DNA of 64,000 nucleotides, from the NCBI RefSeq assembly GCF_017872555.1, contig NZ_JAEDOX010000005.1, positions 112,659 to 176,658 on the forward strand, written 5' to 3'. How positions within the stretch are numbered: position 1 is the first letter of the stretch; every line of letters begins with the position of its first letter. A program made the translations under genes and the position numbers. The notes below the pieces were generated by a model. That model made no database searches. It was not told the origin of the DNA and saw only the letters and a program-made list of their open reading frames with translations. Origin of the DNA: Ruegeria sp. HKCCSA071. GTDB lineage: Bacteria; Pseudomonadota; Alphaproteobacteria; Rhodobacterales; Rhodobacteraceae. Of the stretch, positions 55,581-64,000 are shown piece by piece.

Positions 55581-57379
55581 GCCAAAGGTTCCAGAAGATC
55601 AATTTTTTCGAATGTGCGCACGTCAACCAGCCCGAGATCAGAGATCCTGAGTTCCGGTATGACGACCAACGCCAGCAGCGAATGTTGCATATACGCGTTG
55701 TTCAGATTGCAGCCACATTCCTGCATGGCCTGAACCATCCTGTCCGCCTTGGCCGCAACTTCGGCGGCCGGGCTGTCGGACATCAGACCGGCAATGGGAA
55801 GTTCGACCATCGCCAGTTCCTGGCCGTCCCTAAAGATCGTGATACCGCCACCCACCTCGGCCAGTCGATTCGCGGCCAGCGCCATCTGTTCACGGTCGGT
55901 GCCGACGACGATCATGTGGTGACTGTCATGTGCCACGGTCGAGGCCATGGCCATTTTCCCCTGATACCCAAACCCCGAGACAAAGGCGTTGGTGACGCCC
56001 CCTGTCGCCCGGTGTCGTTCGACCAGTGAGATCTGACATACGTCTCCTTCACCTTCAACAAGCCCGCCAATAATCGGCAATTCGGCTTTCAGCGCTTTTG
56101 TGGGGGCCTGGTTTTCTACCACGCCAATGACGTTGGCCCTTACCTTGTTTGCGCCCGTCGGCGCCGCGATCTCAAAATCGGTCGAGGTCAGTGCGTGCTT
56201 CAGATGAACGGTGCGACGTGCCTTGTCGGGCCAGTTCAGATGGGGGCAATCAACCTTGATCACCCCGTGTTCCGCAACAACCTGTCCGCGCGCTATGACC
56301 AGTTCGATCGGCAATTCAGTCAGGTCAGAGCTGAGGATGATATCCGCCCGTCGTCCCGGCGTGACCGATCCGATCTCGCGTTCCAGACCGAAATGCGTGG
56401 CGGTGTTGATCGTCGCCATCTGCAGGGCCACAAGCGGGTCACAACCACAGTCAATCGCGTGGCGCACGACGCGGTTCATATGCCCATCGTTGACCAGCGT
56501 GGCAGAGTGGCAGTCATCCGTGCACAGGATGAAATTGCGCGCATCCAGACCTTTTTCGGTGACTGCGGTAATCTGGCTTTCAATGTCATACCAGGCCGAG
56601 CCCAACCGCATCATCGACCGCATTCCCTGACGGACCCGTGCGATGGCATCCGCTTCGCAGGTGCCTTCGTGGTCATCGGCAGGTCCACCAGCCACATAAG
56701 CCGCGAAATCAGGCCCTAAATCAGGGGATGCGTAATGCCCGCCGACGACCTTGCCTGCCCGCTGCGTGGCCGCAATTTCGGCCAGCATTTTGGAATCTCC
56801 GTGAATCACGCCGGGGAAGTTCATCATTTCCCCCAAGCCGATGATCCCGGGCCAGTTCATCGCCTCGGCTACGTCTTCGGGGGTGATTTCATAGCCTGTC
56901 GTCTCTAACCCCGGCGCAGAGGGCGCGCAGGACGGCATCTGAGTGAAGATGTTGACCGGCTGCATCATTGCTTCGTCATGCATCATGCGCACACCGTCCA
57001 GCCCCAACACATTGGCGATCTCGTGTGGGTCGGTGAACATACTGGTTGTGCCATGGGGGATCACTGCGCGGGCAAACTCGGCAGGGGTCAGCATCCCCGA
57101 CTCGATGTGCATATGCGCGTCGCACAAGCCGGGCAGGACAAAGCGGCCTTGCGCGTCGATAACCTGTGTCTCTGGCCCGGTACAATGCGAGGCGTCTGGA
57201 CCGACAAATGCAATACGGCCTGCCGCGATTGCAACTGAATGGTTCGGCAGCAGTTCGCGGCTGTGCACATTTACCCAAGTCCCACCCTTTATTACCGTAT
57301 CTGCTGCCTCACGTCCGGCAGCAACTGCGATCAATCGGGGGGCGACATCGGGCCAAGTTGGGAAGGGTGTGTTTTCCAT
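55577..57379 (-). CDS. ade: Adenine deaminase
   Basis: Hydrolyses adenine to hypoxanthine and ammonia. The 600-residue protein of the AdeC type has the metal motif DAHMHIESGML near residue 92, GEMMNFPGVI, LCTDDCHSATLVNDGHMNRVV, read as CTDDCHSATL and VNDGHMNRVV, and the C-terminal VVIPELRISDLGLVDV. Start ATG with a weak GAG upstream. It is the first gene of the ade-amn pair, and its stop overlaps the amn start. Confidence 0.95.
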   Translation of the reverse strand: MENTPFPTWPDVAPRLIAVAAGREAADTVIKGGTWVNVHSRELLPNHSVAIAAGRIAFVGPDASHCTGPETQVIDAQGRFVLPGLCDAHMHIESGMLTPAEFARAVIPHGTTSMFTDPHEIANVLGLDGVRMMHDEAMMQPVNIFTQMPSCAPSAPGLETTGYEITPEDVAEAMNWPGIIGLGEMMNFPGVIHGDSKMLAEIAATQRAGKVVGGHYASPDLGPDFAAYVAGGPADDHEGTCEADAIARVRQGMRSMMRLGSAWYDIESQITAVTEKGLDARNFILCTDDCHSATLVNDGHMNRVVRHAIDCGCDPLVALQMATINTATHFGLEREIGSVTPGRRADIILSSDLTELPIELVIARGQVVAEHGVIKVDCPHLNWPDKARRTVHLKHALTSTDFEIAAPTGANKVRANVIGVVENQAPTKALKAELPIIGGLVEGEGDVCQISLVERHRATGGVTNAFVSGFGYQGKMAMASTVAHDSHHMIVVGTDREQMALAANRLAEVGGGITIFRDGQELAMVELPIAGLMSDSPAAEVAAKADRMVQAMQECGCNLNNAYMQHSLLALVVIPELRISDLGLVDVRTFEKIDLLEPLA

Positions 57380-57520
57380 GGCTCAACTTTCACGAATGCG
57401 CGCGCGGGTGCAACCCCGGTTCTTCACTACGGTCGGCGGATCACAATCCTGCAAATCTGCCCAGCCCGATCATTAAAAAGTCGGCATAGGCGTCGACAGC
57501 GCGCAAGAACCCGTCCGAGT

Positions 57521-58390
57521 TTAGGTTTCGGACCCGAATTCTCGCCGTATCCAGTTCGCAAACGTAACCGCCCCGGGCGTATCCTCAGCCTGCGGGGAGA
57601 GCAGCAGGTAATACGCCTCAGGCATCGGGGCGCGATGCTCAAATGGTGCGATCAGTCGTCCCTGATCAATCAGGTGACCCGCGATGGTATCATGGGCCAG
57701 GCACAGGCCACCTCCGGCCATCGCGGCTGATAAACAAACCAGATAGGTTGTCGCATAGGTAATAGGCGGATTCTGCCAATTCAGAGCCTGATCTTCCGCC
57801 CATGTCGCCCAGTTGGTCAACAGGTTGGAACAGTCGAACAGAGGTTTTTCCTGAAGGTCTTGCAGGCACACCTGATACCCCGGAGCGCAGACGGGGTAGT
57901 AATATTCAGAGCGCAGCATTTCTGTCCGGGTTGTATCCGAAGGTCGAAGGGAAAACCTGATCTCGACCGCTGCGCCTTCGGCCATCTCGCGCGGTTCCCA
58001 CAGCTCGGTGAAGATGTTCAGCTGAACATCCGGGTGTTCCGCCCGAAATAACGGAAGGCGCGGGGCCAGCCAGTTCACTGCGAAACTGATGTTGCACTGC
58101 ACCTGGACCGCATTCTGTTGCGCGCCAGTTACCGCCTGAGTGCCCCGTATCAGCGTCCGAAACGCCTCGCGCACCACCGGCAAATAGGTGATCCCGGCCT
58201 CTGTCAGCTCAAGCGCCTTCGGGCGTCGCAGGAACAATGGCTGACCCAGATGACCTTCCAGCGATTTGATCTGCTGACTAACCGCACTTTGCGTCATGTT
58301 CAGATCCCGCGCCGCGTCAGTGAATGACAGGTGGCGGGCTGCGGCTTCGAATGTGCGCAGCCAGCCAAGCGGGGGAAGCTTGTTTTGCAT
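57521..58390 (-). CDS. LysR-family regulator (GcvA-like)
   Basis: A 289-residue LysR regulator. The N-terminal HTH reads LSFTDAARDLNMTQSAVSQQIKSLE; the sensor domain lies from about residue 90. The type is close to GcvA. Two ATGs lie in frame at 58396 and 58390; GGAG is only two to three bases from the first and eight from the second, so the second is chosen. It diverges from the class II aldolase gene and is the likely controller of that operon. Confidence 0.88.
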   Translation of the reverse strand: MQNKLPPLGWLRTFEAAARHLSFTDAARDLNMTQSAVSQQIKSLEGHLGQPLFLRRPKALELTEAGITYLPVVREAFRTLIRGTQAVTGAQQNAVQVQCNISFAVNWLAPRLPLFRAEHPDVQLNIFTELWEPREMAEGAAVEIRFSLRPSDTTRTEMLRSEYYYPVCAPGYQVCLQDLQEKPLFDCSNLLTNWATWAEDQALNWQNPPITYATTYLVCLSAAMAGGGLCLAHDTIAGHLIDQGRLIAPFEHRAPMPEAYYLLLSPQAEDTPGAVTFANWIRREFGSET

Positions 58391-58504
58391 CGGCATAACT
58401 CCGGCATAAGTTCAGCTAATGGGATAGTTGCGTTTTTTTCGTTGGTCAAATTGCCGGACCAAATGCAGGCTTTGGTCATTCGAAGATATCAAAGGACGCA
58501 TCAC

Positions 58505-59260
58505 ATGAGTCTCACCAACCTTCGTTCCAACATCGATCATTGGTCAGAACGTGTGGACATGGCCGCAACCTTTCGCTGGACAGCCCGGCTGAATATGCAT
58601 GAAGCCGTTGCCAACCATTTCAGTCTTGCTGTGAACAAAGACGGGACGCAGTTCCTTATGAACCCCAATCAGGCGCATTTCTCGCGTATTCGCGCGTCTG
58701 ATCTGTTGTTGTTGGACGCCAACGATCCGGATGTGATGTCCCAACCCGGTGCACCTGATCCCACGGCCTGGGGCCTGCACGGTTCGATCCATCGCCACTG
58801 CCCGCACGCGCGTTGCGTCATGCATGTGCATTCGATTTTCGCAACTGTTCTGGCCTCACTGGCCGACAGTACGCTTCCGCCAATCGATCAGAACACCGCG
58901 ACCTTCTACAACCGCTACGTTGTTGACGAAGAATTTGGCGGGTTGGCTTTTGAAAGCGAAGGAGAGCGGTGCGCCGGGATGCTGGCTGATCCGAAGAAGA
59001 AGGTCATGATCATGGGCAACCACGGGGTTCTGATTACGGGTAGTGACCCTGCAGATACCTTTAACAGGCTCTACTATTTCGAGCGCGCTGCCGAAACATA
59101 CATCCGGGCACTGCAAACAGGCCTGCCCCTGCGGGTGCTGTCGGATGAGATTGCAGAGAAAACAGCGCAGGAACTGGACGACTACCCCGATCAGGCGGAA
59201 GCGCATCTTCGAGCGATCAAGGAAATACTTGATGCAGAAGGCTCGGATTACGCAACCTGA
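58505..59260 (+). CDS. Class II aldolase/adducin-family protein
   Basis: A 251-residue zinc enzyme of the fuculose-1-phosphate aldolase type. Seen are MHEAVANHFSLAV, the metal site PHARCVMHVHSIFATVLAS, read as CVMHVHSIFATVLAS, IDQNTATFYNRYVVDEEFGG, and the final histidine in MGNHGVLITG. Members cleave or decarboxylate hydroxy-oxo compounds; the substrate is unknown. AAAGGACGCATCAC precedes the ATG. The following gene starts at the base after its stop. Confidence 0.88.
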   Translation: MSLTNLRSNIDHWSERVDMAATFRWTARLNMHEAVANHFSLAVNKDGTQFLMNPNQAHFSRIRASDLLLLDANDPDVMSQPGAPDPTAWGLHGSIHRHCPHARCVMHVHSIFATVLASLADSTLPPIDQNTATFYNRYVVDEEFGGLAFESEGERCAGMLADPKKKVMIMGNHGVLITGSDPADTFNRLYYFERAAETYIRALQTGLPLRVLSDEIAEKTAQELDDYPDQAEAHLRAIKEILDAEGSDYAT

Positions 59261-60271
59261 ATGCAAGACAGAGTGACCAACATGCGAGATACCGCTCAAG
59301 ACCCCGAAGCTGCCCGCTGGCATTACCACCCCGACGGGCCAGTGGGCCTCAACCCGCTGTTCAGTTGGCCACCACGTCCGGCGGCCGTGCTAAAATGGTA
59401 CAGCGGCGCATGGTTGCAAATCACCGCCCTGACCCTGTGCATGACCTTGGCCGTCATCGCCTATGCGTTCTTTTTCCCTGCATTAGAGACGATGAAAAGC
59501 TTTGCACCCGGGTGGATGTTCCGGATCTGGCTGCTGAACTTGGTACCGCAAACTCTGGTGGCAGGAAGCCTGCACTGGTGGCTGTACATGCGCAAAGGGC
59601 AGGGGATGTACAAAAAGTTTGATCGCAGGGACCTGACGCGGGACAACGGAACATTCACATTCCGCAATCAGGTCTGGGATAATATCTGGTGGACGCTGGG
59701 CAGCGCCATGACGGTGGCGACTGTTTACCAGTGGGTCATCTTTTGGTCGATGGCAAATGGCTGGGTTCCGACGATTACTTGGGCCAGCGCACCGGTGTGG
59801 TTCGTGGTTTGGATGCTGTTTATTCCCATGTGGTCCGGCCTGCATTTTTACTGGGTGCACCGGCTGGAACATCATCCCAGGCTTTATAAACACGTGCACG
59901 CGGTCCATCACCGCAATGTCAATACCGGGCCATGGTCAGGGATTTCGAATCACTGGTTTGAAAACATGCTGTATTTCACGACGTATTTCATCCACCTGAT
60001 CGTGCCGTCCCATCCACTGCATGTGTTGTTTCATAGCTCGTTCCAGCAGGTCAGCCCGATACTGTCCCATTCTGGGTTCGAGAAGATAAAGGCCGGTGAG
60101 ACCGAAGCCGCGCGGGCGGGCGACTTTTTTCACCAGCTCCACCACCGGTACTTCGAGTGCAACTACGGCACATCCGAAATTCCGTTCGACAAGTGGTTTG
60201 GCACCTATCACGATGGCTCGGCCGAGGCGACAACACGCACGCGGGCCTACAAAAAGCAGATGTACACCTGA
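59261..60271 (+). CDS. Sterol desaturase/fatty acid hydroxylase-family membrane protein
   Basis: A 336-residue membrane protein of the fatty acid hydroxylase superfamily. The three histidine boxes that hold two irons are HRLEHH, HAVHHR and HQLHHRYFE. Four or more hydrophobic segments surround them. Members hydroxylate or desaturate lipids and ethers; the substrate here cannot be told. It starts immediately after the aldolase stop; an ATG seven codons in is possible. Coupled to the class II aldolase and probably under the divergent LysR regulator. Confidence 0.87.
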   Translation: MQDRVTNMRDTAQDPEAARWHYHPDGPVGLNPLFSWPPRPAAVLKWYSGAWLQITALTLCMTLAVIAYAFFFPALETMKSFAPGWMFRIWLLNLVPQTLVAGSLHWWLYMRKGQGMYKKFDRRDLTRDNGTFTFRNQVWDNIWWTLGSAMTVATVYQWVIFWSMANGWVPTITWASAPVWFVVWMLFIPMWSGLHFYWVHRLEHHPRLYKHVHAVHHRNVNTGPWSGISNHWFENMLYFTTYFIHLIVPSHPLHVLFHSSFQQVSPILSHSGFEKIKAGETEAARAGDFFHQLHHRYFECNYGTSEIPFDKWFGTYHDGSAEATTRTRAYKKQMYT

Positions 60272-60292
60272 CGCGGCTGGCTCTGTCCGGGG

Positions 60293-60925
60293 CTAAACCC
60301 GTTCGAACAATGCAATAAAGGCCGTGTCATCCTTGTTTGGACCCGCGGCAAGATCACCGTAGATGCGAACCTCGGGCAGGGTCAGGTTGCGGATCTGATC
60401 CTGTTCCAGTTCGTGCAGCTTGCCCTTGAAGCCCATCTTTTCGAAATGGCGGGCGTTTATTGACAGGGCGAACGTCGCGCCTGACCGTGCGACGCGAAGC
60501 AGGGCGGGTAATACTTCGGGACCCAGATGGCCATGTGTGAATGTGCCAGATGACACGATGCCCGAGTAGCTGTCAGGCGGAACCGGGATGCCATGGGTCA
60601 GGTCAGCCTCGATCGCGTCCCGGTAGATATCCTTGCGCATAGCCTGTTCCAGCATCTCTGAACTGATATCCGTGGCATCAATCGGCCCAACACCAAGCCC
60701 AGACAACGCCGCGCCGCACAGGCCCGTTCCCGCACCGACATCCAGAACCGGCCCCTGACCGCCCGCGCCCACAAACGCCCGTGCGGTATGGATATGAAGC
60801 TGATAATCCTCACGCGCGGCAAAGCTGTCATCATAATCCCCGGCCCATTCCGCATAGAGGCGTTTGTTTTCGTCCGGAGAGCTCAGCGCGTAGGCAGAAT
60901 GCAGGTCTGGTTTCTTTTTGCTCAT
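60293..60925 (-). CDS. Class I SAM-dependent methyltransferase
   Basis: A 210-residue enzyme with motif I VLDVGAGTGLCGAAL near residue 64 (Methyltransf_25/11 type), DATDISSEMLEQAM and a post-II region GIVSSGTFTHGHLG. Williams-Beuren-syndrome methyltransferase-like proteins share YAEWAGDYDDSF. Substrate unknown. The start at MSKKKPDLHSAY is preferred, although no clear ribosome site is present; upstream in-frame ATGs give an N-terminus unlike the family. It diverges from the reductase gene at 61013. Confidence 0.82.
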   Translation of the reverse strand: MSKKKPDLHSAYALSSPDENKRLYAEWAGDYDDSFAAREDYQLHIHTARAFVGAGGQGPVLDVGAGTGLCGAALSGLGVGPIDATDISSEMLEQAMRKDIYRDAIEADLTHGIPVPPDSYSGIVSSGTFTHGHLGPEVLPALLRVARSGATFALSINARHFEKMGFKGKLHELEQDQIRNLTLPEVRIYGDLAAGPNKDDTAFIALFERV

Positions 60926-61012
60926 ATCCACAGAAAGGCGCATCGGAAGATTCGATTCAAGTGCGTCCATGCGGCGCTTGCATCCCGGTGCGCTGAAGCC
61001 CATCAACGGGGC

Positions 61013-61858
61013 ATGACCAAGTCACTCTTCTCATTTGGCCACGGCTATTCTGCGCAGGCCCTTTCCCGAGTTCTTGCCCCGAAAGGCTGGCAGATTTTTG
61101 GCACCACACGAGATAGCGAAGGCACTGATGCAATACGTGCCTCTGGCGCGGACCCGCTGATCTGGCCCGGTGAGGTCCCAAATTTGGGTGGGGTAACGCA
61201 TTTGCTGATCTCGACAGCACCGGGCGAGGCGGGCGATCCGGTACTGGCGGCGCTGGGCGATGAGATTCACAAACGGGCAAGTCAGTTCACTTGGGTGGGC
61301 TATTTATCGACAACGGCTGTTTATGGCGACCATCAGGGTGGCTGGGTTGACGAAGACACCCCGCCAACACCGACCGCCAAGCGTGGAAAGTGGCGTATGC
61401 TGGCTGAAGAGCAATGGGCGGCCGTTCCGGACCTGCCTGTTCACATCTTCCGTCTGGCAGGGATATACGGCCCGGGTCGTGGGCCGTTCTCCAAGCTCAC
61501 ACGCGGCGGGCTGCGGCGCATCATCAAGCCGGGGCAAGTGTTTTCGCGCATCCACGTGGATGACATTGCGCAGGTTCTGCAAGCCTCGATGACAAGGCCG
61601 AATCCGGGCAGTGTATATAACGTATGCGACGATGAGCCTGTCCCGCCACAGGATGTCATCGGGTATGCCGCCGAGTTGCAGGGGCTTCCTCTGCCCCCGG
61701 CGGTTTCATTTGACGAAGCTGACCTGACACCGATGGCGCGTAGTTTTTATAACGAGAACAAACGCGTCCGAAACGACCGGATCAAGGATGAATTGGGTGT
61801 CGAATTAATCTACCCAAACTACCGGGTGGGGTTGGAGGCGCTGATGAAGGACCGATAG
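61013..61858 (+). CDS. NAD(P)-dependent epimerase/reductase (YeeZ-like SDR)
   Basis: A 281-residue atypical short-chain dehydrogenase. It opens SLFSFGHGYSAQALSRVL, an unusual nucleotide-binding loop (GxGxxA-like GHGYSA), and has YLSTTAVYGDHQGGWVDE, RLAGIYGPGRGP, SRIHVDDIAQVLQ and VCDDEP. YeeZ-like proteins lack a proven substrate. The ATG has only a GGGG nearby. It diverges from the methyltransferase and converges with the GMC gene five bases away. Confidence 0.83.
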   Translation: MTKSLFSFGHGYSAQALSRVLAPKGWQIFGTTRDSEGTDAIRASGADPLIWPGEVPNLGGVTHLLISTAPGEAGDPVLAALGDEIHKRASQFTWVGYLSTTAVYGDHQGGWVDEDTPPTPTAKRGKWRMLAEEQWAAVPDLPVHIFRLAGIYGPGRGPFSKLTRGGLRRIIKPGQVFSRIHVDDIAQVLQASMTRPNPGSVYNVCDDEPVPPQDVIGYAAELQGLPLPPAVSFDEADLTPMARSFYNENKRVRNDRIKDELGVELIYPNYRVGLEALMKDR

Positions 61859-61863
61859 GTTCT

Positions 61864-63483
61864 TTACTGCGCGGCTGCCTTAATCATGTCCGAGGCTTTT
61901 TCCGCGATCATTATTGTTGGTGCGTTTGTGTTTCCCGATACCAGCGTTGGCATCACCGACGCATCAACCACGCGCAGCCCCTCAATCCCCCGCACCCGAA
62001 GTTCGGGATCCACAACAGCCAAATCGTCGGTACCCATCTTGCAGGTGCCGACCGGGTGATAGATCGTATCGGCGCGGGCGCGGATATGCCCCTCCCAATC
62101 GGCGTCGGATTTCGCCATATCCGTTCCGAACATCTCTTTGTGCCGATATTTGGCCAAAGCCGGCGCTTGCAGGATGTCTCGAGTCATTCGCGCGCCTTTG
62201 ATCATGGTGTCCAGATCGCGCGCATCTGAAAGAAACCCAGGGTCAATGACAGGCATTGCCATTGGGTCATCGCTGCTAAGGCCAACGGTTCCCCGACTTT
62301 CCGGACGAAGCTTGCAGATATGGCAGCTATACCCGTAACCGTAATGCAGTTTGCGCGCGTGATCATCGACCATTGCAATGGTGAAATGCAGCTGAATATC
62401 CGGGCGCTCCAGCCCGGGTGCGGTTTTCAGGAACGCCGCCCCTTCGGCAAACGGTGTGGCCGCCATTGACACGCCGGTCTTGCGCCACTGATGGATGTGC
62501 TTCAACAGTCGCACCGCTGCTGTCGCGCCGATCCCAAAGTTGTTTGTGTCTTTGGTCCGGTAGGTCAGCGTAAAGTCGAGGTGGTCCTGCAGGTTTTGTC
62601 CCACACCCGGTAGTTCATGCAGAACGGCGACCCCGTGCGGTTCAAGATCAGCGCTTGCTCCAACCCCTGAGACTTGCAGCAGTTGCGGTGTTTTCAAAGC
62701 ACCCGCGCATAACAGAATTTCGCGCGTGGCAGTAACGGTTGTGTCTGCCTCTTTGCCTTTGACCGTGCAAACAACGCCGGTTGCGCGCTTACCCTGAAAG
62801 ACCAGCCTTTTCGCATGGGCATGTGTAATGACCGTCAGGTTCGGGCGGTTGGCAATCGGGAACAGGTAGCCCGCAGCCGCTGAGCACCGCTCTCCATTCT
62901 TTGCCGGATCATGAAACTGCGTTACCTGATACAGCCCAACACCTTCGTTATCGCCTCGGTTGAAATCTTCAGTGTGGCGATGTTGGAGTTGCTGCACGGC
63001 TTCAATGAACGCGCGGGTGATCGGGCGAGGTTCTTTTTGCTGTGACACCTGTAACGGGCCCTTGTCACCATGCCAGCTGTCCGCGCCAAGCTCATTGTTC
63101 TCGGACCGTTTGAAATACGGCAATACACTGTCCCAATCCCAGCCGTCGCAGCCCTGATCGGCCCACCCATCGTAATCCTGCCGCTGACCTCGGACATAAA
63201 GCATCGCGTTGATCGCGCTCGAACCACCCAGTGCTTTACCGCGGGGTTGATACCCCCGGCGTCCGTTCAACCCGCGTTGCGGTATGGTTTCAAAAGCCCA
63301 GTTGTTGATTTTGGGTCGTCCCGGAAGGGCTGCCACGACAGCTGCCGGCACCCTGACAGTCAGGCCGTTTCCGTTCCCACCTGCTTCGAGCAGGCAAACG
63401 CGTGAAGCCGGGTTCTCGGTAAGGCGGTTTGCAAGAACGGATCCTGCCGACCCGCCGCCCACGATGATATAGTCGAACTGCAT
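61864..63483 (-). CDS. GMC oxidoreductase, choline dehydrogenase type
   Basis: A 539-residue FAD-dependent alcohol oxidoreductase. The N-terminal FAD site is FDYIIVGGGSAGSVLANRL, followed by RGKALGGSSAINAMLYVRGQ, GALKTPQLLQVSGVG and the C-terminal active site YHPVGTCKMG with VVDASVMPTLVSGNTN. Choline dehydrogenase and related alkanol dehydrogenases share this profile; betaine genes (betB, betI) are not adjacent, so the substrate is uncertain. AGGAAAGCCAAC precedes the ATG. Confidence 0.9.
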   Translation of the reverse strand: MQFDYIIVGGGSAGSVLANRLTENPASRVCLLEAGGNGNGLTVRVPAAVVAALPGRPKINNWAFETIPQRGLNGRRGYQPRGKALGGSSAINAMLYVRGQRQDYDGWADQGCDGWDWDSVLPYFKRSENNELGADSWHGDKGPLQVSQQKEPRPITRAFIEAVQQLQHRHTEDFNRGDNEGVGLYQVTQFHDPAKNGERCSAAAGYLFPIANRPNLTVITHAHAKRLVFQGKRATGVVCTVKGKEADTTVTATREILLCAGALKTPQLLQVSGVGASADLEPHGVAVLHELPGVGQNLQDHLDFTLTYRTKDTNNFGIGATAAVRLLKHIHQWRKTGVSMAATPFAEGAAFLKTAPGLERPDIQLHFTIAMVDDHARKLHYGYGYSCHICKLRPESRGTVGLSSDDPMAMPVIDPGFLSDARDLDTMIKGARMTRDILQAPALAKYRHKEMFGTDMAKSDADWEGHIRARADTIYHPVGTCKMGTDDLAVVDPELRVRGIEGLRVVDASVMPTLVSGNTNAPTIMIAEKASDMIKAAAQ

Positions 63484-63840
63484 GTTGGCTTTCCTACTAT
63501 CAGAACCATTACTGCGCCGGTCCGCTGTTCGCCATCCGAGCCAGGCTTTCCTGAGACTGCGTCAATTGAGTGAAAAAACAATTGTGACCTGAAGTCAGTT
63601 TCCAAGTGTACTTCGGCATTCAACGAAGCGGTTCACCCGCGCCGATCGAAAGACTCAAGATAGATATCGATGTCGTCGTTTGCTGTCGGGGTCGACGATT
63701 CCAGCCAAAGTGCAGATTTCACCCTCTTCTTCTGATGAGCCCTCACCTGAAATGGCCGACGAAAATCGCGAAACAACCACTAAATAACTGATTTATTTTA
63801 TTTAATTGAATTCGTTGTGAGAAATGTGAAGTTTTTTCAA
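63484..63840. other. Upstream spacer between the GMC gene and rRNA-type promoter
   Basis: No gene seen on either strand. Its right part is strongly AT-rich (TTTATTTTATTTAATTGAATT near 63791, written as TTTATTTTATTTAA and TTGAATT), which could serve as an UP element for the promoter that follows. Confidence 0.4.
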
Positions 63841-63848
63841 AATGGGGG

Positions 63849-63877
63849 TTGCAGGTCGGAAGCCTAATCCGTAAATA
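63849..63877 (+). promoter_or_regulatory. Strong promoter, probably of an rRNA operon
   Basis: TTGCAG (63849-63854) and TAAATA (63872-63877) are spaced by exactly 17 bases, downstream of AT-rich DNA. The leader that follows (CTTCACCGGCGCTGCTGAGG, then TGCTGACGGGTCGGAGAGAC) resembles what I recall of Rhodobacterales rrn leaders. The 16S gene itself would lie to the right of the window. Confidence 0.55.
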
Positions 63878-64000
63878 CCCCTTCACCGGCGCTGCTGAGG
63901 CGGTGCTGACGGGTCGGAGAGACGGCCTGACGGACTGGAAAGACGGTTGAGACGCTCAGGAGAGACTGGGGGCATCTTGTGTTGAGGTTTAGGCGGTTGC

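Overview
The window reads as chromosomal DNA from an alphaproteobacterium of the Rhodobacterales (Roseobacter-group). The evidence is a fbc-type bc1 operon in the order petA-petB-petC, a petP-petR regulator pair, a short RibH2-type lumazine synthase behind an FMN riboswitch, a Hint-domain protein of roseobacter type, a TTGCAG/TAAATA rRNA-type promoter at the right edge, and many ATGA/GTGA stop-start overlaps. The assignment is by protein and motif resemblance only; no database was searched. I see no prophage, CRISPR array, intact IS element or replication origin.

Layout. 1-5 kb: the tail of a SAM methyltransferase, then asd, a GT4 glycosyltransferase, an MFS transporter and a DUF3095 protein that carries class III cyclase-like aspartates. 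5-10 kb: HpaI-type aldolase divergent from HpaR, a FAH-family hydrolase, a YcaQ-type glycosylase overlapping a LacI regulator. 10.2-14.3 kb: an arsenic operon (ArsR-ArsC fusion, GAPDH, ArsJ) framed by tRNA-Arg(CCT) on one side and tRNA-Thr(CGT) and tRNA-Lys(TTT) on the other. Its four cistrons were evidently once chained by stop-start overlaps; the last, an acr3-like arsenite pump gene, survives only as a 27-codon relic with an in-frame stop. 14.4-18 kb: dapF-mtaB, then a convergent PepSY / cytochrome b561 / membrane-bound LuxR operon.

18-23 kb: petABC (cytochrome bc1) diverging from a soluble-type cytochrome c gene, with an FNR-like box between them; a PaiB-like FMN-binding protein diverging from an FMN riboswitch and ribH. 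23-27 kb: aroC, HD hydrolase, EamA transporter, cobO, a small Cys-rich protein. 27-35 kb: SPW-type membrane protein and AraC regulator, ilvE, petP-petR, then an isoprenoid cluster (deacetylase, xseB, ispA, dxs) and tRNA-Leu(CAG).

35-50 kb: NDUFA9-like protein, uppP, the glutamate synthase genes gltD and gltB with a GFA-family gene between them, a Hint protein, mtgA, a GST, queG, an orphan HyuA-type protein and msrB-msrA. 50-64 kb: EamA transporter, a short BCCT-like transporter, GNAT, HU, ade-amn (adenine salvage from AMP), LysR divergent from a class II aldolase/fatty-acid-hydroxylase pair, a methyltransferase divergent from a reductase, and a GMC (choline dehydrogenase-type) oxidoreductase. 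The last 160 bases look like the promoter and leader of an rRNA operon lying to the right.

Most of the window is ordinary housekeeping DNA. The most notable observations are the decayed acr3 in the arsenic operon, a three-copy hairpin-plus-GAGGATATTTTT element, the putative expression platform of the riboswitch, the FNR-like box at the pet/cytochrome c divergence, and the PepSY-cytochrome b561-membrane LuxR unit.
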